Counted from the stretch's first letter, positions 50,133-59,117 are shown. The stretch is 64,000 nucleotides of DNA from Oceanisphaera sp. IT1-181 (GCF_033807535.1 NZ_CP136856.1:925001-989000), one strand, 5' to 3'. Notes: a model not told the origin generated them from the letters alone. A program made the numbers and translations.

Positions 50133-51238
50133 CCATTAAGGCGGCGTTTAAGGTACAGCGGGCGCGCTTTACGCTGGACGTAAATTTTGAATTGCCAGCA
50201 CAGGGCGTGACCGCCTTATTTGGCCCTTCTGGTTGTGGAAAAACCACGCTGTTACGTGCCATGGCGGGCCTTGAGCGCTGCCCAGGACACTTTTGGCTCG
50301 GCGAACAATGTTGGCAAGATCAACAATTATTTGTCCCGACTCACAAACGTCGCTTGGGTTATGTGTTTCAAGAGGCGAGCTTATTTGCCCATTTGTCGGT
50401 ACAGCGCAATTTAGAATATGGCTGGCGCCGCTTACCCCAGGCACTGCGGCGCGATGATAAAGAGCAAATTATCGACTGGCTGGGCTTAACGCCGTTACTC
50501 GCTCAAGGGGCCGCTGAATTATCCGGCGGTCAACGCCAGCGGGTTGCCATTGGCCGCGCTTTATTGAGTAGCCCTGAGTTGTTATTACTGGATGAACCGC
50601 TGTCTGCATTGGATGGTAAAGCGAAACGCGAAATACTGCCCTTGTTAGAGCATTTATCGGCTCAAGCAAAGGTGCCGGTATTTTACGTGACCCATGCACC
50701 TGAAGAAGTGGAGCGCTTAGCGGATCGGGTGTTATTAATGGATCAAGGCCAAATAAAGCATAACGACAGCTTACAGCAAGCGCTGGCTCGCCCTCACAGC
50801 CTGTTATACAAAGATGATGAAGTCGCGGGCATTATTAGTGGGCAATTGCGCCCAAGCCTACCCGATGGCCGCGTGCCTTTTGATTATGGGACAGGTAATG
50901 ATGAGACCGATGTTGATGAGTTAAGTGATGCAGGGGCGGGGCGGATCTGGCTGACTGGCCATGATGGAGCTGTAATTGGTGCGGGGCGGCTGCGTATTTT
51001 AGCCAGTGATGTCAGCGTGGCGTTAGCGCCGGTGACCGGCATTTCTATCGTTAATCAGTTACCCGCTCAAGTGGTGAGCATGATAGACACGGGCCAAGGG
51101 CGGATGCTGTTGCGTTTAAGTTTAAGGGGCGGAGAGCAAATACCGGCGCAGCTCTCTGCTTATTCTGTTGCTCAGTTGGATTTAAAAGTGGGCAGCAACT
51201 GTTATGCGCTCATCAAAGCGGCGGCGCTGTTAGTGTGA
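50129..51238 (+). CDS. modC: Molybdate ABC transporter ATPase ModC
   Basis: ATP-binding subunit of the molybdate importer. Walker A GPSGCGKTT (about 32-40), signature LSGGQRQRVAIGRALL, Walker B LLLDEPLSALD and switch His in VTHAPEEVERLAD. The C-terminal region (about 295-365) is a TOBE/Mop molybdate-binding domain. 369 residues (E. coli 352). A hairpin at 51367-51395 probably ends the operon. Confidence 0.96.
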   Translation: MTIKAAFKVQRARFTLDVNFELPAQGVTALFGPSGCGKTTLLRAMAGLERCPGHFWLGEQCWQDQQLFVPTHKRRLGYVFQEASLFAHLSVQRNLEYGWRRLPQALRRDDKEQIIDWLGLTPLLAQGAAELSGGQRQRVAIGRALLSSPELLLLDEPLSALDGKAKREILPLLEHLSAQAKVPVFYVTHAPEEVERLADRVLLMDQGQIKHNDSLQQALARPHSLLYKDDEVAGIISGQLRPSLPDGRVPFDYGTGNDETDVDELSDAGAGRIWLTGHDGAVIGAGRLRILASDVSVALAPVTGISIVNQLPAQVVSMIDTGQGRMLLRLSLRGGEQIPAQLSAYSVAQLDLKVGSNCYALIKAAALLV

Positions 51239-51545
51239 GTGTTGGTGTTACCTATGATATTAGAGCTGCTTTTTTAACGGCTGCTTACTAGGAAGAACAT
51301 GCAAGCCGATAATAGAGACCAAAGCACAATAGAGTTAAACCTTGAAACAAGGCGATGAAGGAAAGGACCTGTGCATCAGAACCTGCTGCACAGGTTTTCG
51401 CGCCTAAAGCACGCGACTACAATCGTGCAATATGTCGTTTTGTTTCGCGATTTTCGTAACAGAGAGTGTACTAAAGAGGATTTTATCTATGGCTTAGCGC
51501 GGCACTTAAATTCATCGCCGTGCTATTTACCACTGTTATTGGTGC
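51239..51545. other. Spacer modC to rpiA with a terminator-like hairpin
   Basis: Stem ACCTGTGCA/TGCACAGGT (51367-51395, 11-nt loop) followed by TTTTCG. The remaining sequence shows no gene; an open frame of 92 codons from 51371 begins in this hairpin and runs into rpiA antisense, so it is not credible. Confidence 0.5.
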
Positions 51546-52205
51546 TTAAGCTGTGTATTTCTTCACACCATCGGGAATACCGATCACTAACACATCGGCG
51601 CCGCGCTGAGCGAACAGGCCATTGGTCACCACGCCCACTATGGCGTTGATCTGGGCTTCTAACTCGCGGGGTGTGGTAATGCTTAAATTCTGCACGTCGA
51701 GAATGTGGTTGCCGTTGTCGGTTACCACACCTTCACGATACACAGGTGTGCCGCCAAGCTTTGCCAGCTCGCGTGCCACATAAGCACGCGCCATGGGGAT
51801 CACTTCTACTGGCAGCGGAAACTTACCCATCACTTCTACGGTTTTAGTCTCATCGACGATACACACGAAGCGCTTGGCCACGGCGGCCACGATTTTTTCT
51901 CGCGTTAATGCCGCACCGCCGCCTTTGATCATGGCCATGCTGGTATCTATTTCATCGGCACCGTCTACATAGACATCAAATTCGCTGATGTCGTTGAGAT
52001 CAAATACTTCAATGCCCAGCTCTTGCAGTCGAACCGTTGAGGCTTCTGAGCTAGAAACGGCGCCCTTGATTTGATCTTTGATAGAGCCGAGCGCATCAAT
52101 AAAGTGGTTTACGGTAGAGCCAGTGCCCACACCCACGATACTGCCAGGCGTCACGTAATCCAGTGCAGCCCAGGCGGCGGCTTTTTTCATTTCATCTTGT
52201 GTCAT
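51546..52205 (-). CDS. rpiA: Ribose-5-phosphate isomerase A
   Basis: Interconverts ribose 5-phosphate and ribulose 5-phosphate (pentose phosphate pathway). 219 residues, as in E. coli. Signatures VGVGTGSTVNHFID (about 20-33), DGADEID (about 81-87), MIKGGGAALTREKIVA and CIVDETK are complete. ATG start at 52205. Single minus-strand gene upstream in map order from fau. Confidence 0.97.
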   Translation of the reverse strand: MTQDEMKKAAAWAALDYVTPGSIVGVGTGSTVNHFIDALGSIKDQIKGAVSSSEASTVRLQELGIEVFDLNDISEFDVYVDGADEIDTSMAMIKGGGAALTREKIVAAVAKRFVCIVDETKTVEVMGKFPLPVEVIPMARAYVARELAKLGGTPVYREGVVTDNGNHILDVQNLSITTPRELEAQINAIVGVVTNGLFAQRGADVLVIGIPDGVKKYTA

Positions 52206-52343
52206 TAAATGGCTTCTTGTTAAATTAAAACCAGCGCCCAGCGTAAGGCCCGCGGCACTCGAGTGAGAAATATGAGGGCGTATGATAGCAAACCCAAGTT
52301 GGCTTGCCTCCCGCTTTGCGCCTTAGTTTATGTGGTCACGTTT

Positions 52344-52919
52344 TCACCAGCGAAAATGCTCGGTCGGCGTCAATAACTCAGGCAAGGGCACATCCCAACT
52401 GGCAATGGGCAGGGCGGTCACTTGTTGGCAGTCGTGAGCTAACCCCACAGGCTGGGGGCCTAAGTTGGAAGTCTGACTGAGCGTGCGGTCATAAAAACCG
52501 CCACCCATGCCCAAGCGATTACCCTGAGCATCGAAGGCGACCAAGGGTGTATAGATAATATCTAGCTGCTGCTTGGGCACTATTAAGCGAATATCTAGCT
52601 GAGGCTCAAGGATACCTAAGACATTAACGTGCATGGGAGTATCGGGCTGATAGCCTAGAAATAACAAATGGCCTGCGCAAAACGGGTGCAGCACTGGCAG
52701 ACACACCTGGCAACCTTGCGCCCAATACCAGTTAATTAATGGCAAGGGATCCAGCTCACCGTCATTGGCCAGATATAAGGCCACCGCCTTGGCCTGCGCT
52801 AAGTGCGGTGCCTTCGCCACTTGGTGTACTAGCTGATGGGCAGCGCAAGTTTGCTCGGCCTGAGTTAACTGGCGTCGAGCGTGGCGTACTGCTTGGCGAA
52901 TTTGACGTCTTTCACTCAC
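52344..52919 (-). CDS. fau: 5-formyltetrahydrofolate cyclo-ligase
   Basis: Converts 5-formyl-THF to 5,10-methenyl-THF with ATP (folate one-carbon metabolism, meeting the glycine cleavage pathway). 191 residues with the signatures YLANDGELDPLPLI, DIIYTPLVAFDAQGNRLGMGGGFYDRTL and the VGLAHD-type end. The start is GTG. Downstream of 6S RNA, as ygfA/fau is in E. coli, but here a VF530-type gene is inserted between them. Confidence 0.95.
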   Translation of the reverse strand: MSERRQIRQAVRHARRQLTQAEQTCAAHQLVHQVAKAPHLAQAKAVALYLANDGELDPLPLINWYWAQGCQVCLPVLHPFCAGHLLFLGYQPDTPMHVNVLGILEPQLDIRLIVPKQQLDIIYTPLVAFDAQGNRLGMGGGFYDRTLSQTSNLGPQPVGLAHDCQQVTALPIASWDVPLPELLTPTEHFRW

Positions 52920-52965
52920 TTATTAACCCCTTATGGCCGCGCAGCGTTTGCTGCGAGCTTGCAAC

Positions 52966-53205
52966 TTAAAGCTTAGGTTTTCCCCAAGGGCCCGTAATGA
53001 GCTCAATATAGAGCGCTTCCACCTCAGTGCGTGCCCAAGGAGTGCGCCGCAAGAAGGTGAGGCTAGATTTAATGCTGGGATCACTTTTAAAGCAGTTGAT
53101 ATTGACGCGCCGCGCCAACTCTTGCCAGCCTAAACGTTCAACCAGTTCAGTGACGATGGTTTTAAGCGTGAGGCCGTGCAGGGGGTTATTGAGTTGTTCT
53201 GTCAT
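52966..53205 (-). CDS. VF530 family DNA-binding protein
   Basis: 79-residue protein of the VF530/DUF2132 family: NPLHGLTLKTIVTELVERLGWQELARRVNINCF, then SDPSIKSSLTFLRRTPWARTEVEALYIEL. Small helical proteins of this family are reported to bind DNA; a physiological role is not established. It lies between 6S RNA and fau on the same strand and could be expressed by read-through from the 6S or zapA promoter. Confidence 0.88.
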   Translation of the reverse strand: MTEQLNNPLHGLTLKTIVTELVERLGWQELARRVNINCFKSDPSIKSSLTFLRRTPWARTEVEALYIELITGPWGKPKL

Positions 53206-53318
53206 GCGTGAATAACCTGTTAGTAGGATCTTTAAGAAAACGCGTTAATTATAACAGGATTTACAGGGGAGGGAGGCCAGAGCTGACTAAAATTGTAGAA
53301 AGTCAGTGGCTAAATTTA

Positions 53319-53502
53319 GGATCCCCAAGGTGCCGTTGCGGGTGTGAGTCCTTGAACCGAGAGGTTCAAGGCGGAACTCCGGTATCTACCGCAGGCTTCT
53401 CGGTCGGGCCGAGCATGCACAATAGTAAACAACACGGCTTTCCTTTTTTGTTAATATCGGCTCAGGGACGTCACCCTACTGACAAACACCCCAGGGAAAG
53501 CG
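53319..53502 (-). ncRNA. ssrS: 6S RNA
   Basis: On the minus strand, conserved 6S elements appear in order: CCCTGAGCCGATATT, GCATGCTCGG...CCGAGAAGCC, and a CCTTGAAC/GTTCAAGG hairpin, with weakly complementary ends (CCCTGGGGTG and CACCTTGGGG). About 184 nt. The product mimics an open promoter and sequesters sigma-70 RNA polymerase. The zapA-ssrS-fau order is as in E. coli. End positions are approximate. Confidence 0.92.
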
Positions 53503-53607
53503 AAACTTTTTAGTAATCTAGGAGCAGAATACCAGTATTAAAATCTGATTTCGACCCTAGTGAAACAATTTATTTTACCTTTAATCTTAGCCTCCTTTCT
53601 TGTGGTG

Positions 53608-53910
53608 TTAACCCACTTTGTTGGCCAAGGCTTCTTCGATAGTATGCTGCAGCATCTTAATGCGCTTGTCCATGGCGTCAGCATATTGGTAGTTTTTATC
53701 TTTTTCAAGCTCCAGCTCATGGCTGATGTTTAAGGCAAGCATGATGGCGATTTGCTCGTTAGAGCCCGCCTTGCCGCTTTGCTTAAAATTACGAATTCGC
53801 TCATTAAGCGTCTCGGCTGCCCGCTGCAATGCAACTTCTTGCCCAGCAGGACAGGCAACCTTATAAGGTCGCCCCAGAATAACAATATCTATTATTGCCG
53901 CTGTGGTCAT
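53608..53910 (-). CDS. zapA: Cell division protein ZapA
   Basis: Promotes FtsZ bundling at the division ring. 100 residues: N-terminal ZapA domain with VDIVILGRPYKVACP-type strand pattern (here IIDIVILGRPYKVACPAGQE), then a long C-terminal coiled coil (about 55-97). GAGGAT precedes the ATG on the minus strand. Located directly upstream of 6S RNA, as in other gammaproteobacteria. Confidence 0.95.
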   Translation of the reverse strand: MTTAAIIDIVILGRPYKVACPAGQEVALQRAAETLNERIRNFKQSGKAGSNEQIAIMLALNISHELELEKDKNYQYADAMDKRIKMLQHTIEEALANKVG

Positions 53911-54059
53911 GTAATCCTCAGATGGCTATTTGCAGAAGGCGATGAAATTCTGGCGACTATATAGCGCCACACCAGAAGTTTCAAGTGGTGGCTGGCTTGA
54001 GTGGGATCAGAATGCTAGGATCTGGACCAATATTTCCCACTTTTTCACCAATTGAGTAA

Positions 54060-54629
54060 ATGATGAACGACAAAGCCCGACTCAACTACGACGCTTTCAC
54101 CACTTTATTAGAGCATCACAACATGGTGGTGACCGCCGCCGAAGTCCATGGCGTTGTTTGTGGCTTGATTTGCGGTGGTCTTGCGCAAACCGACATTCGT
54201 TGGCAGCAACACTTCAATGGCCTACTCAACGATGACTTTGCACTGCCGAGTGAAGTGCAAAAAGCCGTTAACTTATTATTTTCTCGTGTTGCTGACGAAC
54301 TGCTTAATCAAACTCATTTTGAGTTACTACTGCCCAGCGATGAAGAGTCACTCGATGAGCGCCTTGACGCTATGATGGAATGGTCTGCGGCTTTCTTAGC
54401 CGGTTTTGGTGTCGTGCAGCAAGAACTGAATAAAGCCTCAGATGAATTGCAGGAAATGATCCAAGACATTAGCAGCATTACTCAAGTTTCCAGCGACTTT
54501 GACCAAGAAGATGAAGAAAGCGAAACCGCGTTTGTGGTGCTGTACGAACATTTAAAGTTGGGCGCTATCCTCGCATTTGAAGAATTTGGCAACGGCCAGT
54601 CTCAAGCGAAGCGACCAACAATCCATTAA
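54060..54629 (+). CDS. ygfB: UPF0149 family protein YgfB
   Basis: 189-residue member of the YecA/YgfB (UPF0149) family, all-helical, with signatures TAAEVHGVVCGLICGG (about 26-41), WSAAFLAGFG (about 104-113) and FVVLYEHLKLGAILAFEE (C-terminal). It is divergent from zapA, the usual layout. Two adjacent ATGs occur; the ribosome-binding site is weak. In E. coli pepP follows ygfB, but here ubiH comes next. A 15-bp repeat lies after the stop. Confidence 0.93.
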   Translation: MMNDKARLNYDAFTTLLEHHNMVVTAAEVHGVVCGLICGGLAQTDIRWQQHFNGLLNDDFALPSEVQKAVNLLFSRVADELLNQTHFELLLPSDEESLDERLDAMMEWSAAFLAGFGVVQQELNKASDELQEMIQDISSITQVSSDFDQEDEESETAFVVLYEHLKLGAILAFEEFGNGQSQAKRPTIH

Positions 54630-54680
54630 GCAATCATTGATTAAGCAAGCATTCGCGCATCAACCATTCACTCATTAACC
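54620..54680 (+). repeat. 15-bp degenerate tandem repeat between ygfB and ubiH
   Basis: Three 15-bp units at 54636, 54651 and 54666 share a CATT...A(A/T)(C/G)AA(C/G) pattern, preceded by a partial unit overlapping the ygfB stop. The array ends 13 bp before the ubiH ATG; no clear Shine-Dalgarno. Confidence 0.55.
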
Positions 54681-54693
54681 ATAGTCTAGCCTA

Positions 54694-55893
54694 ATGACTC
54701 ATTATGATGTGGTAATTAACGGCGGCGGTATGGCCGGTGCCGTATTGGCGTTAGGGTTAAGCAAACTTAGCCGAGCCTGCGGCCAGCCACTGCGCATCGC
54801 TGTGATTGAGCACGCCAGTCCGAGCCTTGATCAACATTCGGGTTTTGATGCCCGCAGCATTGCGCTGGCCGGTCACAGCCGTGAGCTATTAGAGCAGTTA
54901 GGCTTATGGTCGTTACTGGATGATTTGGCCACTCCTATCAATGCTATTCAGGTCACGGATCAAGGTCACCTGGGGCAATTGAATCTTAGCGCCGCCGATT
55001 ATCGACTGCCTGCTTTAGGTTATGTGGTAGAGCTACACCCGGTGGGCCTGCGCTTATACCAGCAGCTGCAAAATAATCCGCACATCGACTTGTTGTGCCC
55101 CGCAAAAGTCCACACCTGGCAGCAGCACACCAGCCTCTTGCAACTGACGCTGCAAGATGGCCGAGAGCTAAGCACTCAGTTATTGGTGGGCGCCGATGGC
55201 AGCCACTCCGTGATTGCCGGCCAGCTTAAGCTAGAGCGGCGCCAGTTTGATTACCAACAAAGTGCCATTATTGCCAATGTGCAAACCCAGCTGCCTCATC
55301 AAGGTCGCGCGTTTGAGCGTTTTACGGCTCAAGGTCCGCTGGCCTTATTGCCGATGAGTGCTGGGCGCAGTTCACTGGTGTGGTGTGTGTCGCCAGCGCG
55401 CGCGCGCGAGCTGATGAGCTTAGACGAGCCGGGTTTTATGTCGGCCCTGCAGCAAGAGTTTGGTTATCGTTTAGGCAAAATTACCCGCAGTGGTCAGCGC
55501 AGTTGTTATCCGCTGCATCTTAATGAAGTGCGTCGCCCTTGGCATCACAGAGTAGTGCTGGTCGGCAATGCGGCGCATTTATTACATCCCATTGCTGGGC
55601 AGGGTTTTAATCTTGGCTTGCGAGACGTGGCGGCCTTAATTGTCGCCCTGCAACAAGAGGTGTCTCAGGGGGATCGAGTGAGCGACTTAGGGGCGCATGC
55701 CGTGCTCAGTGGTTATGGCCAGTCGCGATTAGCGGATCAAGCGGAGCTGGTGGGCATGACCTCGGCGTTGGCGTTATTGTTTTCAAATACGGATCCCTTG
55801 TTAGCAACGGGCCGTAATCTGGGGTTGATGACCATCGCAGCCTGCACTTCCTTGAAAAGTAAATTGGCCTGGCGGGCCATGGGCAAGAGGTAA
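54694..55893 (+). CDS. ubiH: 2-octaprenyl-6-methoxyphenyl hydroxylase UbiH
   Basis: FAD-dependent monooxygenase of ubiquinone synthesis. FAD motifs: INGGGMAGAVLALGL (GxGxxG region, about 8-22), DG motif LLVGADGSHSVIAGQL (about 164-179) and GNAAHLLHPIAGQGFNLGLRD (about 290-310). 399 residues. The ATG has no strong Shine-Dalgarno. Followed 4 bp later by ubiI, so the two are in an operon. The UbiH rather than UbiF/UbiI assignment rests on order and on similarity of the N-terminal part. Confidence 0.9.
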   Translation: MTHYDVVINGGGMAGAVLALGLSKLSRACGQPLRIAVIEHASPSLDQHSGFDARSIALAGHSRELLEQLGLWSLLDDLATPINAIQVTDQGHLGQLNLSAADYRLPALGYVVELHPVGLRLYQQLQNNPHIDLLCPAKVHTWQQHTSLLQLTLQDGRELSTQLLVGADGSHSVIAGQLKLERRQFDYQQSAIIANVQTQLPHQGRAFERFTAQGPLALLPMSAGRSSLVWCVSPARARELMSLDEPGFMSALQQEFGYRLGKITRSGQRSCYPLHLNEVRRPWHHRVVLVGNAAHLLHPIAGQGFNLGLRDVAALIVALQQEVSQGDRVSDLGAHAVLSGYGQSRLADQAELVGMTSALALLFSNTDPLLATGRNLGLMTIAACTSLKSKLAWRAMGKR

Positions 55894-55897
55894 CCGC

Positions 55898-57136
55898 ATG
55901 CAAGCAACAGATGTGATCATAATTGGCGGTGGCATAGTGGGCTTAACGCAAGCCTTGGCCTTAGAGCACAGCGGCTTAAAGGTGGCGGTCATAGAAAGCC
56001 AGCTGCCTGCCGAGCAGTTGCCGGATATTCCAGAAAACCGCGTGAGCGCCATCAATCTGGCCTCACAAACCTTGCTCACTCGTCTGCAAGCGTGGCCCAG
56101 TGACACCCGCCGCTTAGGTCCTTATACCGCAATGCAAGTGTGGGAGGCAGACACAGCGGCGCAGATTGAGTTTTCAGCCAGCCTGATGCATCAGCCTCAT
56201 TTAGGGCACATTGTTGAAAACCGCCTGCTGCAACTGAGCCTACTCGCTCGGGTGCGGCGCAGCCCGCATATTGAGTTTTATGCGGCGCGTGCCAATACGG
56301 TATCGGTAAGTGAGCAGGGGGCCTTCGTGTTGCTTGATAATGGAGTGCCCATTACGGGGCGCTTGCTGGTGGGGGCTGATGGCGCGCGCTCTTGGCTGCG
56401 CGACCAGTTGCAGCCGGGCATGGTGGAGTGGGACTACGATCACCATGCATTAGTGGCCACCGTACAGACCACTGAACCCCATCAACAAACCGCACGGCAA
56501 ATCTTTCGTGGTAACGATATTTTGGCGTTTTTACCGCTGGCCGATGCGTACCAATGCTCTATTGTGTGGTCGTGCCCACCCGAGCAGGCTCGCGCGCGCT
56601 TAGCCTTATCAGACGCCGACTTTAATCAGGCAGTCGGGCATGCCTTTGATTTTCGCTTAGGCCCTTGCCAAGTACTGGGACCGCGCATGGCCATTCCGCT
56701 GAAAGCCCGTTATAGCCAGCAGTTTTGTGGCCCACGTTGGGTATTGATTGGTGATGCGGCGCATACGGTGCACCCCTTAGCGGGGCAAGGTGTGAATTTA
56801 GGTTTACAAGATGCGGCCGCCTTGGCCCAAACCTTGGCTGAGTTACAGCAACAAGGTCGTGACATAGGTGCACATAGCGAGCTGAAAGCCTTTGAGCGTT
56901 GGCGCAAAGCCGAAGCCGTGACCTTATTGGCGGCGATGGAAGGGCTGAAGCGATTGTTTGGCAATGGCCATCCCTTATTACGGCGCTTGCGCGGGTTAGG
57001 GCTTAATCTGACGGACAAGTTGACTCCGCTTAAGCGACAGTTAGCCGCCCATGCGCTGGGCACCGGCGGCTTACAGCCCCAATTGTCTCGCCCAGATGCG
57101 GTATTGCCTGAGTCTCCTACAACACAACACCGTTAA
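55898..57136 (+). CDS. ubiI: 2-octaprenylphenol hydroxylase UbiI (VisC)
   Basis: Second FAD monooxygenase of ubiquinone synthesis, 412 residues. N-terminal DVIIIGGGIVGLTQALAL, RVSAINLASQTLL, DG motif LLVGADGARSWLRDQL and GDAAHTVHPLAGQGVNLGLQDAAAL are intact. Immediately after ubiH, as in E. coli. The C-terminal 20 residues are unconserved. The gcv operon begins about 290 bp downstream. Confidence 0.93.
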   Translation: MQATDVIIIGGGIVGLTQALALEHSGLKVAVIESQLPAEQLPDIPENRVSAINLASQTLLTRLQAWPSDTRRLGPYTAMQVWEADTAAQIEFSASLMHQPHLGHIVENRLLQLSLLARVRRSPHIEFYAARANTVSVSEQGAFVLLDNGVPITGRLLVGADGARSWLRDQLQPGMVEWDYDHHALVATVQTTEPHQQTARQIFRGNDILAFLPLADAYQCSIVWSCPPEQARARLALSDADFNQAVGHAFDFRLGPCQVLGPRMAIPLKARYSQQFCGPRWVLIGDAAHTVHPLAGQGVNLGLQDAAALAQTLAELQQQGRDIGAHSELKAFERWRKAEAVTLLAAMEGLKRLFGNGHPLLRRLRGLGLNLTDKLTPLKRQLAAHALGTGGLQPQLSRPDAVLPESPTTQHR

Positions 57137-57426
57137 TGGCTTAACGCGGCTGGCAGTGCGCCACATAACCTATAATTCACATCGGCTGCTACAGCCACCT
57201 ATTTGTCCTAAAGAATCGAGCCGTTAACTGCACATTAAAAATTATCGTCTATTCTTTTCTCGTCAACAGACCCTAGTAATCAAAGCCAAATCAAGCCGGT
57301 GGTTTACCATCGGAGCGGTTTTATCCACTTGGGCTGGCGTATAACCGAATATGATGCTGTTAAAGCGGTGATTAAACAGCAGATGTTCGCTTATTAAGCC
57401 GGCCCCAAGAAAAAGGAAGCGCAGTG
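57137..57426. other. Region upstream of gcvT
   Basis: About 290 bp. I searched for a glycine riboswitch (paired aptamers with conserved GGAGAG-type and CCGAAGG-type elements) and saw none. A short inverted pair AGCCGG/CCGGCT-type is present but no clear operator. Regulation by a GcvA/GcvR system would fit but the site was not identified. Confidence 0.4.
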
Positions 57427-58530
57427 ATGACTCAGCACACAGCTTTGTATCCACAACATCTGGCCGCCGGCGCCAAAATGGTGGATTTTCACGGTTGGGA
57501 AATGCCCATTCAGTATGCCTCTCAGCTAGAAGAGCATCATATAGTGCGCACCAGCGCCGGCATGTTTGATGTTTCTCATATGACCATCATTGATATTACT
57601 GGCCACGAGGCTAAGCCGTTTTTACAGCGATTGTTAGCCAATGATGTGGCGCGCATTACTGAGCCGGGCCGAGCCATCTACAGTGCCATGTTAAATGAGC
57701 AGGGCGGGGTGCTTGACGACTTGATCACCTATTATTTTGCCGATGATTACTATCGCCTGATCGCAAACTCCGCCACTCGCGATAAAGACTTAGCTTGGAT
57801 TGAGCAACAAGCAGCAAGCTTTGACGTCGCGGTGAAAGCGCGCCCCGAGCTGGCCATGATAGCCGTGCAAGGGCCAACGGCTAAGGCTAAGGCCAGTCAG
57901 GTATTTAACGATGAACAAAATGCCGCTATTGTTGGGGCAAAGCCTTTTTATGGCGTACAAAGCGGTGACTTATTTATTGCCACCACTGGCTACACAGGTG
58001 AAGAAGGCTATGAAATTATCGTGCAGGATAGCCACGCCGCTGCGCTCTGGGATGCTTTGTTAGCGGTGGGCGTTAAACCTTGCGGCTTAGGTGCGCGAGA
58101 TACGCTGCGCCTAGAAGCGGGCATGAACTTATATGGCCAAGATATGGATGAGTCAGTCACACCGCTTGAAGCCAACATGGGCTGGACGGTGGCTTGGGAG
58201 CCGGTGGAGCGTGAATTTATTGGCCGAGCCGCCATTACGGCGCAAAAAGTCGCCGCCCAGCACCCTAAGTTAGTGGGGCTGATGTTGAAAGAAAAGGGCG
58301 TGCTGCGCACCGGTGCTGCCGTGCGCTTTGCAGATGAGACAGGGCAAATGCAAGAGGGCGTTATTACCTCCGGCAGTTTTTCTCCTACACTGGGCCACAG
58401 TATTGCCTTGGCGCGAGTCTCAGGGCCCATTGGTCATGAAGCGCAAGTTGAGATGCGTAACAAATGGCAGCCGGTGGCAGTGGTCAAGCCGCCTTTCGTA
58501 CGGTTTGGTAAAGTGGTTGATACTATTTAG
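57427..58530 (+). CDS. gcvT: Glycine cleavage system T protein (aminomethyltransferase)
   Basis: Transfers the methylene unit from the H protein to tetrahydrofolate and releases ammonia. 367 residues (E. coli 364). Signatures MVDFHGWEMPIQY, FDVSHM, ATTGYTGEEGYEI and the C-terminal TSGSFSPTLGHSIALARV. AAGGAAG favours the ATG at 57427; a GTG at 57424 adjoins it. First gene of the gcvTHP operon. Confidence 0.96.
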   Translation: MTQHTALYPQHLAAGAKMVDFHGWEMPIQYASQLEEHHIVRTSAGMFDVSHMTIIDITGHEAKPFLQRLLANDVARITEPGRAIYSAMLNEQGGVLDDLITYYFADDYYRLIANSATRDKDLAWIEQQAASFDVAVKARPELAMIAVQGPTAKAKASQVFNDEQNAAIVGAKPFYGVQSGDLFIATTGYTGEEGYEIIVQDSHAAALWDALLAVGVKPCGLGARDTLRLEAGMNLYGQDMDESVTPLEANMGWTVAWEPVEREFIGRAAITAQKVAAQHPKLVGLMLKEKGVLRTGAAVRFADETGQMQEGVITSGSFSPTLGHSIALARVSGPIGHEAQVEMRNKWQPVAVVKPPFVRFGKVVDTI

Positions 58531-58571
58531 TTAAATTAAGTTTAATTGTTTTAAACTGGTGTACGTTAAAG

Positions 58572-58631
58572 CTAAGTATTTTAAACCTAAGTGCTTTAAG
58601 CCTAAGTACTTTAAGTATAAGTATCTGTATT
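58572..58631 (+). repeat. 15-bp tandem repeat, four units, between gcvT and gcvH
   Basis: Units at 58572, 58587, 58602 and 58617 resemble CTAAGTACTTTAAGC; the last is degenerate. The array ends 2 bp before the gcvH Shine-Dalgarno AGAGGAAG. It occupies about half of the 116-bp gap inside the gcv operon. Confidence 0.8.
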
Positions 58632-58646
58632 AAGAGGAAGCAACAG

Positions 58647-59036
58647 ATGAGCAATCTCCCCAGTGAACTGAAATATGCCCCTACCCACGAGTGGGTGCGA
58701 GTAGAAGAAAATGGTGAAGTGGTGATCGGAATTTCTGAGCACGCCCAAGATTTATTGGGTGATATGGTGTTTGTTGAGTTACCTGAAGTAGGGCGCAACT
58801 TAGACGCCAGTGAAGAGTGCGCCGTGGTAGAGTCGGTAAAGGCCGCTTCCGATATTTATGCGCCGGTCAGTGGGGAAGTGATTGCCATCAATGAAGAGCT
58901 GGAAGACAGCCCTGAGCTCATTAACTCAGACCCTTACGGTGACGGTTGGCTGTTTCGCGTGAAGCTCACTGATGAGTCTGACTTAGAAGAGTTACTCAGC
59001 GCCGCCGGTTATCAAAGTGCCATCGACGAAGAATAA
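58647..59036 (+). CDS. gcvH: Glycine cleavage system H protein
   Basis: Lipoyl carrier that shuttles the aminomethyl group between P, T and L proteins. 129 residues, as in E. coli. The lipoylation lysine is K65 in VESVKAASDIYAP. AGAGGAAG is 6-8 bases upstream of the ATG. A good terminator hairpin follows, yet gcvP starts only 224 bp on, so gcvP may be expressed by read-through or from its own promoter. Confidence 0.98.
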   Translation: MSNLPSELKYAPTHEWVRVEENGEVVIGISEHAQDLLGDMVFVELPEVGRNLDASEECAVVESVKAASDIYAPVSGEVIAINEELEDSPELINSDPYGDGWLFRVKLTDESDLEELLSAAGYQSAIDEE

Positions 59037-59041
59037 GCATT

Positions 59042-59067
59042 AGCCTCCAGTTGTGGGGGCTTTTTTT
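59042..59067 (+). terminator. Terminator-like hairpin after gcvH
   Basis: Stem AGCCTCCA/TGGGGGCT (one G-T pair), loop GTTG, then seven T. Lies inside the gcv operon. Confidence 0.8.
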
Positions 59068-59117
59068 GGCCCAGTGAATGAGGACCTATAGTGAGTGTGG
59101 GTTTATCCTGAGCGTAG

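Noticed and set aside
51371..51649. 92-codon open frame on the plus strand
   Set aside because: It starts in the terminator-like hairpin after modC and overlaps rpiA in antisense.
53208..53513. 101-codon open frame on the plus strand
   Set aside because: It is antisense to the 6S RNA gene, which explains its conservation-like features.
57137..57426. Glycine riboswitch before gcvT
   Set aside because: No tandem aptamer core or kink-turn linker could be recognised.
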